Of a stretch of 64,000 nt of DNA, positions 9,988 to 18,706 are shown in pieces. The notes beneath the pieces were generated by a model. The model was not told where the DNA came from, did no database searches, and worked only from the letters and a program-made list of their open reading frames with translations. The DNA is from Pseudoalteromonas holothuriae. Its GTDB lineage: Bacteria; Pseudomonadota; Gammaproteobacteria; Enterobacterales; Alteromonadaceae. The stretch is from contig NZ_CAMAPC010000003.1 in assembly GCF_945859825.1 (NCBI RefSeq), forward strand, positions 124,001 through 188,000. Direction: 5' to 3'. Within the stretch, counting starts at the first letter, position 1; every line of letters starts with the position of its first letter. The position numbers and the translations under genes are program-made.

Positions 9988-10022
9988 ATAAAAAGGCAGC
10001 TGAGGGTGGCTTTTTGCCACCC
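9988..10022 (-). terminator. Hairpin between ahpC and ahpF, possible partial terminator
   Basis: On the minus strand GGGTGGC-AAAAA-GCCACCC (10004-10022) is followed after 9 bases by CCTTTTTAT. The separation between stem and T-run makes it a weak terminator or an mRNA-processing stem. Either would lower ahpF relative to ahpC. Confidence 0.55.
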
Positions 10023-10033
10023 CAAATGACGAT

Positions 10034-10603
10034 TTAGATTTTGCCAACTAAATCTAATGAAGGTGCTAAAGTTTCTTCGCCCGGTTGCCAAGATGCAGGG
10101 CATACTTCACCGTCGTGGCTTGCAATGTACTGAGCGGCTTGCACTTTACGAAGTAGTTCTTTCGCACTGCGACCAATGCCTAAGTCATGTGTTTCTACTA
10201 CTTTAATTTCACCTTCAGGATTGATAACAAATGTGCCGCGCAGTGCTAAGCCATCTTCTTCTATCATCACACCAAAGTTACGAGTAATACGTCCTGTTGG
10301 GTCTCCAATCATTGGAAATTGGATTTTCTTAATCGTCTCAGACGCATCGTGCCAAGCTTTGTGTGTGAAGTGTGTATCGGTTGATACTGAGTAAACCTCT
10401 ACTCCCATCTCTTGTAGCTGTGCGTAGTGATCTGCTACGTCACCTAGCTCCGTTGGACACACAAAGGTAAAATCGGCTGGGTAGAAAAATACAATCGACC
10501 ATTTGCCTAGTAAGTCATTTTCACTCACCTCAACAAAATCACCGTTATGGTAAGCTGTTGCATTAAAAGGTTGAATTTTTGTGTTTATCAATGAAGTAGT
10601 CAT
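10034..10603 (-). CDS. ahpC: Alkyl hydroperoxide reductase subunit C (typical 2-Cys peroxiredoxin)
   Basis: A 189-residue cytoplasmic peroxiredoxin that reduces H2O2 and organic peroxides. The peroxidatic cysteine sits in DFTFVCPTEL (about residue 50) and the resolving cysteine in GEVCPASW (about residue 169). Length matches E. coli AhpC (187). ahpF follows on the same strand and reduces it. Upstream (10604-10700) holds a small leader stem AGCAGC/GCTGCT but no OxyR site that I could call with confidence. Confidence 0.97.
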   Translation of the reverse strand: MTTSLINTKIQPFNATAYHNGDFVEVSENDLLGKWSIVFFYPADFTFVCPTELGDVADHYAQLQEMGVEVYSVSTDTHFTHKAWHDASETIKKIQFPMIGDPTGRITRNFGVMIEEDGLALRGTFVINPEGEIKVVETHDLGIGRSAKELLRKVQAAQYIASHDGEVCPASWQPGEETLAPSLDLVGKI

Positions 10604-10866
10604 ATCGTTTTCTCTCTTACTTAGTTTTATTGAATATTGAGTTTAAGCAGCGCCGTGCTGCTCGTTTTGCTTGACTACTAAGATAATGAGAATGAGATGA
10701 AAAATAAAATGGATTGTTTGGATTGGTTTAATCAATTTTTACGATTGAACTGTGATTTTTCACTTATGAGTGATCTTTTGTCGTTTGTTTTTCATAGATA
10801 TTATTATGATTGTTGTAGGCTGAGTTATACTCGCATTTACTATTATAAAACAGGATTAAGAGCGCA

Positions 10867-11292
10867 ATGCATCCATTTTTAAATCACATCCAATTAAGCT
10901 ATTACGGCGTACTCCCTTTTTTGGCGTGTGTATTTTGGCCTTTGCTATTGGGGTCATCGGTTCAAGCTATCGAAGCATTCAGCTTATATAGCATGGGTAT
11001 TTTAGCATTTATGGCAGGCACACTGTGGCGCGCTGGCGAGCAATCTTTCACACATGCAATTATGGCTGTTTTAGTGGTTATTCCCTTTCCTTTGTTAGTT
11101 TTTGCATCAGCAACAAGTACTCTTGTCTATTTAGCCATTAGCTTTCCAATTGTATTACTATTCGAACGTGGTATGCCACCATGGCAGCAATACCACAAGG
11201 ATTACCATAAAATGCGCTATATTCTCACCTCTGTTGTATTTGTTTGCCATTTATTCATGATTGCACAAAGCATTGAGTTAGCAAGAATGTAA
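10867..11292 (+). CDS. DUF3429 family inner-membrane protein
   Basis: A 141-residue hydrophobic protein with about five membrane segments. It has the DUF3429 pattern: an N-terminal YYGVLPFLACVFWP helix, then YSMGILAFMAGTLWRAGEQ near residues 38-56, and a final MRYILTSVVFVCHL helix. AAGAG lies 6 bases before the ATG. The function of this family is unknown. The diguanylate cyclase relic begins 39 bases downstream on the same strand, so the two may once have been co-transcribed. Confidence 0.75.
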   Translation: MHPFLNHIQLSYYGVLPFLACVFWPLLLGSSVQAIEAFSLYSMGILAFMAGTLWRAGEQSFTHAIMAVLVVIPFPLLVFASATSTLVYLAISFPIVLLFERGMPPWQQYHKDYHKMRYILTSVVFVCHLFMIAQSIELARM

Positions 11293-11331
11293 ACAACTCT
11301 GCTATACCTAAGAGCTACAAACCTTAAAATA

Positions 11332-12438
11332 ATGAGCCGGTTTATGAATCAAAGACTTATCATTGCTTTTACTTGGTTAACTGGCGGCTTGTTTTTATGT
11401 TGGGCATTTACTCACGGTAGCATTGAAGTAGATACTATAGAGGAAGTGCTTTGGCTTTGTTTATCCTCAACGGTAGTAACGTTGGCAGCGCCCCAGCTCA
11501 ATAGCAAGTTATTAGGGGCTGTTGCTCTTTGAGGTATGAATTTTGTTCAAATCAAAGGCTTTCATTACGCGAAATGAGTAATGCAGCATAATAGTTTATG
11601 TCAGTTGCGAATGACAAAGTAGTGGAAGCCTTTGGTTGAACCCTTTGGGCAGCGCCATTCGGGCATTTTTTCTACGCTATCACCTGACTTACATAGTATA
11701 ACTATGCGACGCAGATTCTGCCTTGCCAAAATACCCGAATGACTGCTGCAAAAACACACAACAAAGATCATAACAGCCCCTAGTTTATGGTTGGTCGTTT
11801 TATTGCCTTGGACTACTTTTAGATGTATTTGATGGCTACATCAACTTTAATTTGTTGCCTATTGTGCTACTCGAAACATCACTTAAGAGCCTTGGCTTTA
11901 TTTTAGTTTGTTATGGCATGGCACTACTTCTTAATTCAAAAAAGCCACTATTGCAAAGTTAAATCAAGAAATTGCAGGGCGTAACCAACTAGAAGACAAG
12001 TTACGCTATGAAGCGAACCATGACCCGCTCACCAAAATTGGTAATCGTAAAGCTTGTTTTGATAAGCTCACAAAGTTGAGTGAACAATACCAATGGCTTT
12101 ATTATTTCGATTTAGATAATTTTAAACAAGCAAACGATGAATATGGCCACCACATCGGCGATAAAGTGCTGAAACTTTTCGCTGATTCACTCACTGAACA
12201 ATTTCAAAAAGATACCGTATTTCGCTTAGGGGGTGATGAGTTTGTTGCTTTTAGTAATGATAGCCCCGAAGCATTGCCGCAGTTACGCGCGCATATAACT
12301 AATAAAATTGAGCAATATCAAGTAAGTGCGAGTATAGGCAACTGTAAAACAAAAATCGAACAAGAGCCTGATGAAATTCTCAAACAAGCTGATGCAAAAA
12401 TGTATCGCGATAAATCAAGAAGTAAATCGCATCGTTGA
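11332..12438 (+). pseudogene. Membrane-anchored GGDEF diguanylate cyclase, broken by a mobile element and a frameshift
   Basis: The gene starts as a two-helix membrane protein (MNQRLIIAFTWLTGGLFLCW). The reading frame is cut after codon 61 by a 266-bp repeat element at 11515-11780 and reaches a stop inside it (11530-11532). Removing the element and one TA restores the frame exactly, giving SKLLVYGWSFYCLGLLLDVF and onward. A second lesion lies in the A-run at 11938-11943: six As are seen where seven would keep frame. After that the frame continues through AKLNQEIAGRNQLEDKLRYE and HDPLTKIGNRKACF to the active site RLGGDEFVAF near 12220. The catalytic GGDEF motif is intact. An internal ATG at 12076 lies inside the catalytic domain and would not give a complete enzyme. 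Confidence 0.88.
11513..11782. mobile_element. MITE-like element copy A, inside the GGDEF gene, TA target duplication
   Basis: The element is 266 bp (11515-11780) flanked by TA at 11513-11514 and 11781-11782. Ends are imperfect inverted repeats: GGGGCTGTT...CTTTG on the left, and GGGGCTGTTATGATCTTTG when the right end is reverse-complemented. Inside are two large inverted repeats: GTTCAAATCAAAGGCTT pairs with AAGCCTTTGGTTGAAC, and CATTCGGGCATTTT pairs with AAAATACCCGAATG. It has no open frame of useful length. TA duplication is the habit of IS630/Tc1-mariner transposases, so such an enzyme probably moved it. A near-identical copy is at 31510-31776. Confidence 0.85.
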
Positions 12439-12529
12439 CTATTTTTAGTCATCATATGATGATTTAGCAACTGCCTCTGTAACGTTATAAATGATATAAT
12501 TTTTGTCGTTTTACTTTTTATGTATTTCT

Positions 12530-13339
12530 ATGATTTTAGATAAGCAATGGCGAATATTAACCGTAGGCGATGGTGATTTAAGCTTTTCCTATGCGCTTCA
12601 CAGCCTCATTACTAAAGGCCAAGTAACTGCTAGCACCTACGACAGCGAGCAGACGATTGAGGGTAAATATCAGCAGCATGCGCTTGAGCAAGTTAAAGCC
12701 GCAAACATCACTTACTTACCGAGTTTTGATGTAACAATGCCAGCTAGCTGGCAACGCTTAGCCGGTCAAAAGTTTGATTTAGTTGTTTTTCAGTTTCCTT
12801 TAATCCCTGCGTTTAGCGATCAACAAGCCTTTGATAAATCTACATTATCGATTAACACATTAAATAGAGCGTTACTGCGCCAATTTATCGATAATGCATG
12901 TCGTTTTGCGCTGGACCCAAACGGTCCTATGTTGTGCTACATAACATCTAAAGATGTAAAACCATATTGCGAATGGGATTTAGAAGGCTCATTAATGTTA
13001 AATTCTAAAATGCAATATATAGGTCAGCATCCATTTAATATTAACCAGTTCCCCGGCTATAAAATTCGCAATGTAGAGCGAGATAAGCACGTTAAAGATA
13101 CCAGCGGTATAACTTATGCGTTCACAGCCAAATCAAACCCATCACTAGAAAAGCAACTGATCATACCAAGCTATTTGGAAGAGAATCATTGTAGCTTTTG
13201 TCGAGCGGGTCCATTTCATAGCCAAATTGACATGCAGGCCCACCTTGATTCAAAAAAACACCGAATGATGCAAAAGCACCAGCAGGCTTGGTATCAGTTT
13301 CTAGACGATTACCATCGTAAGAATTCATACAACTGCTAG
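12530..13339 (+). CDS. BMT5-like (DUF2431) Rossmann-fold methyltransferase with C-terminal C2H2-type zinc finger
   Basis: About 269 residues from the ATG at 12530. A TTG at 12503 would add nine hydrophobic residues and has no ribosome-binding site. The N-terminal domain has the SAM-binding pattern ILTVGDGDLSFSYAL, then TASTYDSE and FDLVVFQFPLI, as in the family of yeast Bmt5 (25S rRNA m3U methyltransferase). Near the C-terminus (about residues 222-250) HCSFCRAGPFHS...HLDSKKHRMMQKHQ fits a CxxC...H(x5)H zinc finger of the U1/matrin type, usually eukaryotic and RNA-binding. An RNA substrate is inferred from family and finger. It stands alone, followed by a 57-bp repeat. Confidence 0.75.
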   Translation: MILDKQWRILTVGDGDLSFSYALHSLITKGQVTASTYDSEQTIEGKYQQHALEQVKAANITYLPSFDVTMPASWQRLAGQKFDLVVFQFPLIPAFSDQQAFDKSTLSINTLNRALLRQFIDNACRFALDPNGPMLCYITSKDVKPYCEWDLEGSLMLNSKMQYIGQHPFNINQFPGYKIRNVERDKHVKDTSGITYAFTAKSNPSLEKQLIIPSYLEENHCSFCRAGPFHSQIDMQAHLDSKKHRMMQKHQQAWYQFLDDYHRKNSYNC

Positions 13340-13392
13340 GGACTTATATGGACTCCCTGCAAATGTCAAAAAGAAAGAGTTAAAATAAATTA
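13336..13392 (+). repeat. 57-bp dispersed repeat, copy 1
   Basis: From CTAGGGACTTATATGGACTC to TTAAAATAAATTA this segment matches 54834-54890 with only a few substitutions. The core TGCAAATGTCAAAAAGAA is identical in both. It directly follows the methyltransferase stop codon. It is not related to the TA-flanked elements by eye. Confidence 0.65.
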
Positions 13393-13587
13393 AATGAATA
13401 AGTTCCTTTTTTAAGAGAATATTAACTGCATAGGTAGCGATAAAATCGCAATAAAGTTACTGTATGTAAATGGACCGAAATGACGAAGTGAAATCATAGG
13501 ATAATGTATACAAAAACTTGCTGGTAAGGCTACTGACCTTTAAACTAGCCGCCTTTTGTATAACCAGCTTAAGTGAGAATAAATGGC

Positions 13588-14445
13588 ATGAAGCTAGCTA
13601 ATAGAGACTTTTTGTTTGCTGTACTGTGTTTGTTGATTGCAATGATTACCATTCAATCAGGTGCTTCTATCGCTAAACAACTATTTCCACATATTGGCCC
13701 TGAAGGTACTACTGCTTATCGACTTGGCTTTTCTGCGCTCATTTTGTGCTTAGTATTTCAGCCATGGCGACACATTCCTGCAAATAAAACACCTATTTTA
13801 ATTTATGGCTTATGCCTAGGTGGCATGAATATCACCTTTTACTATGCTATTGAACGTATTCCACTGGGTATTGGTGTAGCGTTAGAATTTACGGGACCAT
13901 TAGCGGTGGCATTGTTTGCTTCAAAACGAAAACGTGATTACATTTGGGTCTTATTTGCACTGCTTGGCATCATATTACTTTTGCCTGATATGAGTGCCAA
14001 TGACGGACTAGACCCTATTGGGGTTGCATTAGCATTAATTGCAGGCGCATGCTGGGCTGGGTATATTTTATTTGGCAAGAAAACAGGCAATCAAGGTTCT
14101 GGAGGTGCAACGGTTGCACTGGGTATGAGTGTCGCAGCCATCGCAGTTGTGCCGCTGGGTGTTGCTTCTCAAGGCACTGCACTCCTAAACTGGGAGCTTA
14201 TTCCGCTGGGTATAATGATTGGTGTTTTGTCCAGCGCATTGCCTTATAGTCTAGAAATGGTTGCGCTACGTAACATGCCCGCACAGGGCTTTAGCATTAT
14301 GATGAGCCTAGAACCTGCAATTGCTGCTGTCGCAGGACTAATCATTTTAGGTGAACTGTTGAGCATATGGCAGTGGCTGGCTATCCTTATGGTGATCATT
14401 GCTTCTGTGGGTAGTTCTATATCAAGTGGGAAAGCAAGCCAATAA
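13588..14445 (+). CDS. rhtA: EamA-family exporter, RhtA-like (threonine/homoserine efflux)
   Basis: About 285 residues with ten membrane helices in two EamA repeats. Close agreement with E. coli RhtA is seen across the chain: IQSGASIAKQLFPHIGPEG, YGLCLGGMNITFYYAIERIP, VALEFTGPLAVALF and SALPYSLEMVALRNMP. RhtA exports threonine and homoserine and belongs to the drug/metabolite transporter superfamily. The ATG at 13588 is preferred, and a GTG at 13573 is possible. Neither has a strong ribosome-binding site. The gene is monocistronic. Amino-acid specificity is inferred from similarity only. Confidence 0.85.
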   Translation: MKLANRDFLFAVLCLLIAMITIQSGASIAKQLFPHIGPEGTTAYRLGFSALILCLVFQPWRHIPANKTPILIYGLCLGGMNITFYYAIERIPLGIGVALEFTGPLAVALFASKRKRDYIWVLFALLGIILLLPDMSANDGLDPIGVALALIAGACWAGYILFGKKTGNQGSGGATVALGMSVAAIAVVPLGVASQGTALLNWELIPLGIMIGVLSSALPYSLEMVALRNMPAQGFSIMMSLEPAIAAVAGLIILGELLSIWQWLAILMVIIASVGSSISSGKASQ

Positions 14446-14496
14446 CGTTAGCAAATTGCTGCGACACCAATATGCCACAGCAATGGATATAACTTG

Positions 14497-15453
14497 TTAA
14501 TTAGCAAGTGCCCACGCCAGCGCTTGATCTTTTCCTATAACGATATCAGGCTTTACGCCTACTTGTTCCCAGTTTGTTTTAGTAACTGGGTTAACCGGAC
14601 GCATCAAGGGTAATCGCAACACCAACCAATCGTTTACCTGACGTACGCCCGTTGCATGGGCTAGCCCTTGCGTTTTCACTCCAACTATCCGAGCACGATT
14701 TAAGTACTTTAATGTATAGGTAAAGAACTCTGCAGCACTTATCACCTTTTCACTCGTTAAAATTGTGATAGGTATGTCTTGCAACCGAGGTTCAGCTGTA
14801 ACCATGTAACTATCTACACGATAAACCAGTTTATCTCTGTCATAAAGATCCCAAAGATGAGTCTTATCTTTAACGAAGTGACTAATTATATGCGCCACTA
14901 ACTCCATTGAGCCGCCAGTGCACTCGCGCAGATCAATAATTAACCTAGAGGTGCTGCTCAAAAAATTAAGCGCATAGTTCGCTACTTGCTTCGCTTGTGC
15001 ATCAGGGTGAAACTTATTAAATTTCAAATAACCGATATTCCCGGGTAATATTGTTGCCTGTTCAAAAGCAAAATTATTAATACGTTTCTCATCATGCTCT
15101 TGCAAAATGTGTGTAACCTTTTTGTCACTTCGCATTGGGGTTAAGCCCAAATGACCATCTTTACTTTTAATGCGCAAAAATTCACCGACTTTCTCAATAA
15201 ACAGCTTTTTACTGTTTATATGGCTGAATTGGCCTTGCTTTTGCGCATCTAAAAGCGCGTATGTAACATGCTCGCCTACCTTAGGTAATACATAACCTTC
15301 AGCTATCAAATCAGCGATTTTTTCAATAGCAGCTGAGCGCTCTTCACTGACAAGTTTATCAGCTGAAAAAGCCGTCTCGGCATGGCCAAATGAAGCGATT
15401 ATTAGACACACAATACACAGTATCATGCTTATAATTGATTGAGTTGTTCTCAT
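14497..15453 (-). CDS. Secreted S41-family peptidase (C-terminal-processing/IRBP-like)
   Basis: A 318-residue exported protein with signal peptide MRTTQSIISMILCIVCLIIA. Residues about 35-105 are the helical N-terminal domain seen in S41 proteins (ADLIAEGYVLPKVGEHV). The catalytic core holds LIIDLRECTGGSMELV and TSEKVISAAEFFTY, where the serine of SAAE is the nucleophile. No PDZ domain is present, so it is an S41B-like form rather than Prc/CtpA. AAGGAA lies 5 bases before the ATG. It is third in an operon-like set after an S9 peptidase and a small membrane protein, suggesting joint peptide turnover outside the cytoplasm. Confidence 0.85.
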   Translation of the reverse strand: MRTTQSIISMILCIVCLIIASFGHAETAFSADKLVSEERSAAIEKIADLIAEGYVLPKVGEHVTYALLDAQKQGQFSHINSKKLFIEKVGEFLRIKSKDGHLGLTPMRSDKKVTHILQEHDEKRINNFAFEQATILPGNIGYLKFNKFHPDAQAKQVANYALNFLSSTSRLIIDLRECTGGSMELVAHIISHFVKDKTHLWDLYDRDKLVYRVDSYMVTAEPRLQDIPITILTSEKVISAAEFFTYTLKYLNRARIVGVKTQGLAHATGVRQVNDWLVLRLPLMRPVNPVTKTNWEQVGVKPDIVIGKDQALAWALAN

Positions 15454-15504
15454 TAGATTTCCTTTAATTTGTAATTAATTGAGTTAATTGAATTAAGATA
15501 CAAA

Positions 15505-15909
15505 TTAAAGTGATAATGAGTGAGCTGTTTGGCGGATGAGTATATTGGAGTCTCGCCATAAAGACACCTTAAGCTTACTCGGAGGGTGACAGAGACAATA
15601 CCAAGGAAGCAGTTTAAAAAACAATAATGACTTATAAGGCAAGTACCTGATACACAACAGCGCAAATATAAAAACTAAAATAAACAAGGGTTTGCTTTGT
15701 AGTTCATGCAAAAATAACTGAGCATTACTGGCTAATCGTGGCTGAACCAGCTCTTTTTCATTATCAATCTGTGTATGCAAAACCTTTATTTGGACAACAA
15801 CGTTACCATCTAATTGGCTTGTAGAGGTTAATAGCCAACCGCATAAAATTAGTGCTGAGGCAATTCCCAGCACTAAAACGAGTTTTGCGAATAACCTGCT
15901 CCACACCAT
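15505..15909 (-). CDS. Small hypothetical membrane protein between two peptidase genes
   Basis: A 134-residue frame starting 4 bases after the S9 peptidase stop and ending 51 bases before the S41 gene. It has an N-terminal helix (LVLVLGIASALILCGWLL), a polar loop of about 45 residues, a second helix (LFILVFIFALLCIRYL) and a basic tail. I do not recognise a family. Its position and codon use make it a likely real gene co-transcribed with its neighbours. An overlapping frame at 15453-15665 is judged spurious. Confidence 0.55.
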   Translation of the reverse strand: MVWSRLFAKLVLVLGIASALILCGWLLTSTSQLDGNVVVQIKVLHTQIDNEKELVQPRLASNAQLFLHELQSKPLFILVFIFALLCIRYLPYKSLLFFKLLPWYCLCHPPSKLKVSLWRDSNILIRQTAHSLSL

Positions 15910-15913
15910 GTTA

Positions 15914-18406
15914 TTAATTCAGACCTGTGCTTGGCTGAACATTATTGAGTTCATCAGGACTTTGTTGCTGCTGTGGAGCTTGCTCAATTAATTTCTGAGC
16001 AAACAAATAGCGCTCTAGCCATTGTTCTTGCTCCCACAACACATGCAAAATACTTTCGCGCGCTTTATAACCGTGCTCTTCATTGGGTAGCATTACCAAA
16101 CGAGCTTGCTTACCTAAGCCTTTTAAAGCTGCATACATGCGCTCAGACTGCATAGGGAAAGTACCCGAGTTTGGATCATTTTGACCATGTATCATCAGCA
16201 TGGGTTCATTGATTTTATCAGCATGAAAAAATGGCGACATACTGGCATAAACAGATTGAGCTTGCCAAAAGTCTCGCTCTTCGCCTTGAAAGCCAAAGGG
16301 CGTTAGACTGCGATTGTAGGCACCACTTCGAGCAATGCCCGCAACAAACAAATCTGAGTGTGCCAATAAATTTGCCACCATAAACGCACCATACGAATGC
16401 CCGGCTATTGCAATTTTACTTTTATCTGCAACCCCTTTTTCAACCAGCACATCAACAGCGGCTTTGGCGCTTGCAACAAGTTGCTTTCTAAAACTATCAT
16501 TGGGTAATGTACGCCCCTCACCCACAATCGGCATTTTAGGGTCGTCAAACACAGCAATACCTTTTGCCAAATAGGGCATGGGGCCCCAATATCCAAAATA
16601 AGAAAATTCATAAGGCGATTCTCGAACCTGAGAAGCAACGCTTTTATCTTTATATTCAAGTGGGTAAGCCCACATCAGCACAGGAATTGGGCCTTGTGTT
16701 ACATCGTAACCAGCGGGTAAATATAAATTACCAGTTAGCTCAACGCCGTCATCTCGCATATATTTGAGCTGCTCTTTTTTAACGCCCTCAAATTCAGGAT
16801 AAGGATGAGTAAAGCGGGTTAACTGAGTGACAGTATCAAAATTTAAATCACGAATAAAAAAGTTGGGTTGCTCAGTTTTCGATTCACGAATAGTGACAAA
16901 ACGCATGCCTTCATCATCTAATAGCCCTTTTATTTGTTCATAATAAGGCGCTTGTGACTGCCAAATACGTGTTTGGCTATTTGTTTTAATATCGTAGCGG
17001 TCTAAAAACGGTCGACTTCCCTCACTTGATGCGCCTTTGCCATGCAAAAACAAATAACGATCACCCACTAATTTGAGCACTTTAGAGCCCAAATCACTAC
17101 GTGTATAAACAAACCTACCCGGATTTTTGTAGGCATCGTTATAACTTCGCTGCGAAAATACCACACGATTGTTATCTGCGGCGCGCGGAGTGATCACCGA
17201 GGTACGGACGCTGCGGTCACTAAATCGCCACTCGCTGAGCAAAGCAACTTCATCATTTGCCCATGCGATTGATGTAAAACGATTTTCAACTTTAGCAAAC
17301 AGCTCTGGGGCTCTCTTAAAAGGCGCACTAATTGAATACAAATAATCATGATGTGCCACCTCATTTTTCATATCTCCATTGTCTTGAGCATGCGCCCAAA
17401 CAACCGTTGCGCCATCGTCCGCTCGCCATTGAAACTCTCGCGGCCCGGTTCGCACACTATCAAAGCCTTGTGGAATATTATCAGCAAGAGGCTGCCTTGC
17501 TAGCTCATATAAAGCAAACCCCGTCATGCCCCACACCTGCCAAACACTGGCAAATCGCTCATATGGCACCTGATAAGAAAATGGCTGTGCAATCATGCCA
17601 ACAATCAAACTAGTCGAATCTGGCGATACGCTAAATGACTTAATTAAAGTAGGTTTACCAATTGCTTTTGCTGAGGTGTTGAGGGGTATTTTTGCCAACT
17701 GGCCTTGTGCAAAGAATTTAAATTCAGCTTCATCAAATGGGCTTTTCAATAAATTTTGATAGGTTCTGGCTGGCGCTTTTTCACCAGTACTTTGCTGGAT
17801 GATAGGGAGCATAGATTGACCTTTAGGCTGCAAAAACGGCTGTGTGTGATTGACCGCAAAATTAACCACTATCGCTTTGCTATCTGGTAACCATTCATAA
17901 GGTACTTCTGTGACAACGCCATTAAGCGTTGATTGAGTTAGTTGCCTCGTTTTACGTGCTTTAATATCATACACCCAAAGCGTTGCACCATTATCTTGCT
18001 CTAAAATAAAACTTAAGAATTGACTGTTGGACGACCACTTTACAGCACGTAATACACCATTACTTGGAATGCCTTCTGGGCGCACAACAGACCCAGTATC
18101 AATATGTTTAAACTCTAACGATACATAAGTATATCGAGATTTACGCATAAATGTGTTTGGATTAAATTTGATACCTGCCAGTGCTTTTTCTGCGCGATTC
18201 AACTCATTTAAAGGCACTACTGTTTTACGCTCTAATAAAGCGAGCCATTTACCATCATGACTCAAAATACTTGTTGGAATAAGCTTAGCATCCACAAGCT
18301 TGGTCAGTGCCGGTGAGGGTATTTGATAACCAGCTGATTGCTCTGCATTACCAAGCATTGGCATTACCAAAAGGATAATGATTCCTAACAGCATAATGTG
18401 CTTCAT
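15914..18406 (-). CDS. Exported prolyl-oligopeptidase-family serine peptidase (S9, glutamyl endopeptidase-like)
   Basis: An 830-residue protein with signal peptide MKHIMLLGIIILLVMPMLGNA. A beta-propeller of about 500 residues is followed by an alpha/beta-hydrolase domain (about 560-810). Catalytic features are the nucleophile elbow GHSYGAFMVANLL, the acid in IHGQNDPNSGTFP, and the histidine in LPNEEHGYKARES. The layout and the GTFPMQSERMYAALK block resemble S9D glutamyl endopeptidases, though S9C enzymes are similar. It would cleave peptides in the periplasm. It is the first gene of the operon that continues with a membrane protein and an S41 peptidase. Confidence 0.88.
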   Translation of the reverse strand: MKHIMLLGIIILLVMPMLGNAEQSAGYQIPSPALTKLVDAKLIPTSILSHDGKWLALLERKTVVPLNELNRAEKALAGIKFNPNTFMRKSRYTYVSLEFKHIDTGSVVRPEGIPSNGVLRAVKWSSNSQFLSFILEQDNGATLWVYDIKARKTRQLTQSTLNGVVTEVPYEWLPDSKAIVVNFAVNHTQPFLQPKGQSMLPIIQQSTGEKAPARTYQNLLKSPFDEAEFKFFAQGQLAKIPLNTSAKAIGKPTLIKSFSVSPDSTSLIVGMIAQPFSYQVPYERFASVWQVWGMTGFALYELARQPLADNIPQGFDSVRTGPREFQWRADDGATVVWAHAQDNGDMKNEVAHHDYLYSISAPFKRAPELFAKVENRFTSIAWANDEVALLSEWRFSDRSVRTSVITPRAADNNRVVFSQRSYNDAYKNPGRFVYTRSDLGSKVLKLVGDRYLFLHGKGASSEGSRPFLDRYDIKTNSQTRIWQSQAPYYEQIKGLLDDEGMRFVTIRESKTEQPNFFIRDLNFDTVTQLTRFTHPYPEFEGVKKEQLKYMRDDGVELTGNLYLPAGYDVTQGPIPVLMWAYPLEYKDKSVASQVRESPYEFSYFGYWGPMPYLAKGIAVFDDPKMPIVGEGRTLPNDSFRKQLVASAKAAVDVLVEKGVADKSKIAIAGHSYGAFMVANLLAHSDLFVAGIARSGAYNRSLTPFGFQGEERDFWQAQSVYASMSPFFHADKINEPMLMIHGQNDPNSGTFPMQSERMYAALKGLGKQARLVMLPNEEHGYKARESILHVLWEQEQWLERYLFAQKLIEQAPQQQQSPDELNNVQPSTGLN

Positions 18407-18706
18407 TATTTTGTCGTCCTAACTGAATTTTAGCCGAATTAATTAACGCTACATAGTATACTTAAATATCAAAAAATTCAGCTTCTTTGACTTTTTTAGC
18501 GAAAGTAAACACTTTTTCAGCTCGCCAGTTTACGTTAGAATAGAGCTTTGAACCGCTGCCTTGATAAATAGCCCCTTCAAAGAAGCTAAAACAGATAAAG
18601 CAGGCTGCACTCTAGCAAATGCCCAGTTTATTCAATGAGAACTTTTATTTTCAACAGTCTTAAGTACACAGGTGGATGTGTCTTAGTAAATTAGAGAATC
18701 ATCATC
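18407..18706. other. 300-bp intergenic region with a long-spaced inverted repeat
   Basis: This divergent gap holds the promoters of the S9 peptidase (-) and the glycosyltransferase (+). TTCAGCTTCTTTGA (18477-18490) and TCAAAGAAGCTAAA (18577-18590) are inverted repeats with one mismatch, 86 bases apart. No small gene was found. Confidence 0.5.

Noticed and set aside
10682..10700. GATAATGAGAATGAGATGA resembles a Fur box upstream of ahpC.
   Set aside because: By eye it matches about 12 of 19 consensus bases and lacks the symmetric right half, so it is not convincing in AT-rich DNA.
10697..10882. 61-codon plus-strand frame before the DUF3429 gene.
   Set aside because: It overlaps the next gene's start, has no ribosome-binding site and lies in the ahpC promoter area.
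12449..12462. Perfect palindrome TCATCATATGATGA between the cyclase relic and the methyltransferase.
   Set aside because: It is AT-rich and short, with no second copy nearby and no regulator gene to link to it.
15453..15665. 70-codon minus-strand frame between the S9 and S41 peptidase genes.
   Set aside because: It overlaps the better-supported 134-residue membrane protein in another frame.
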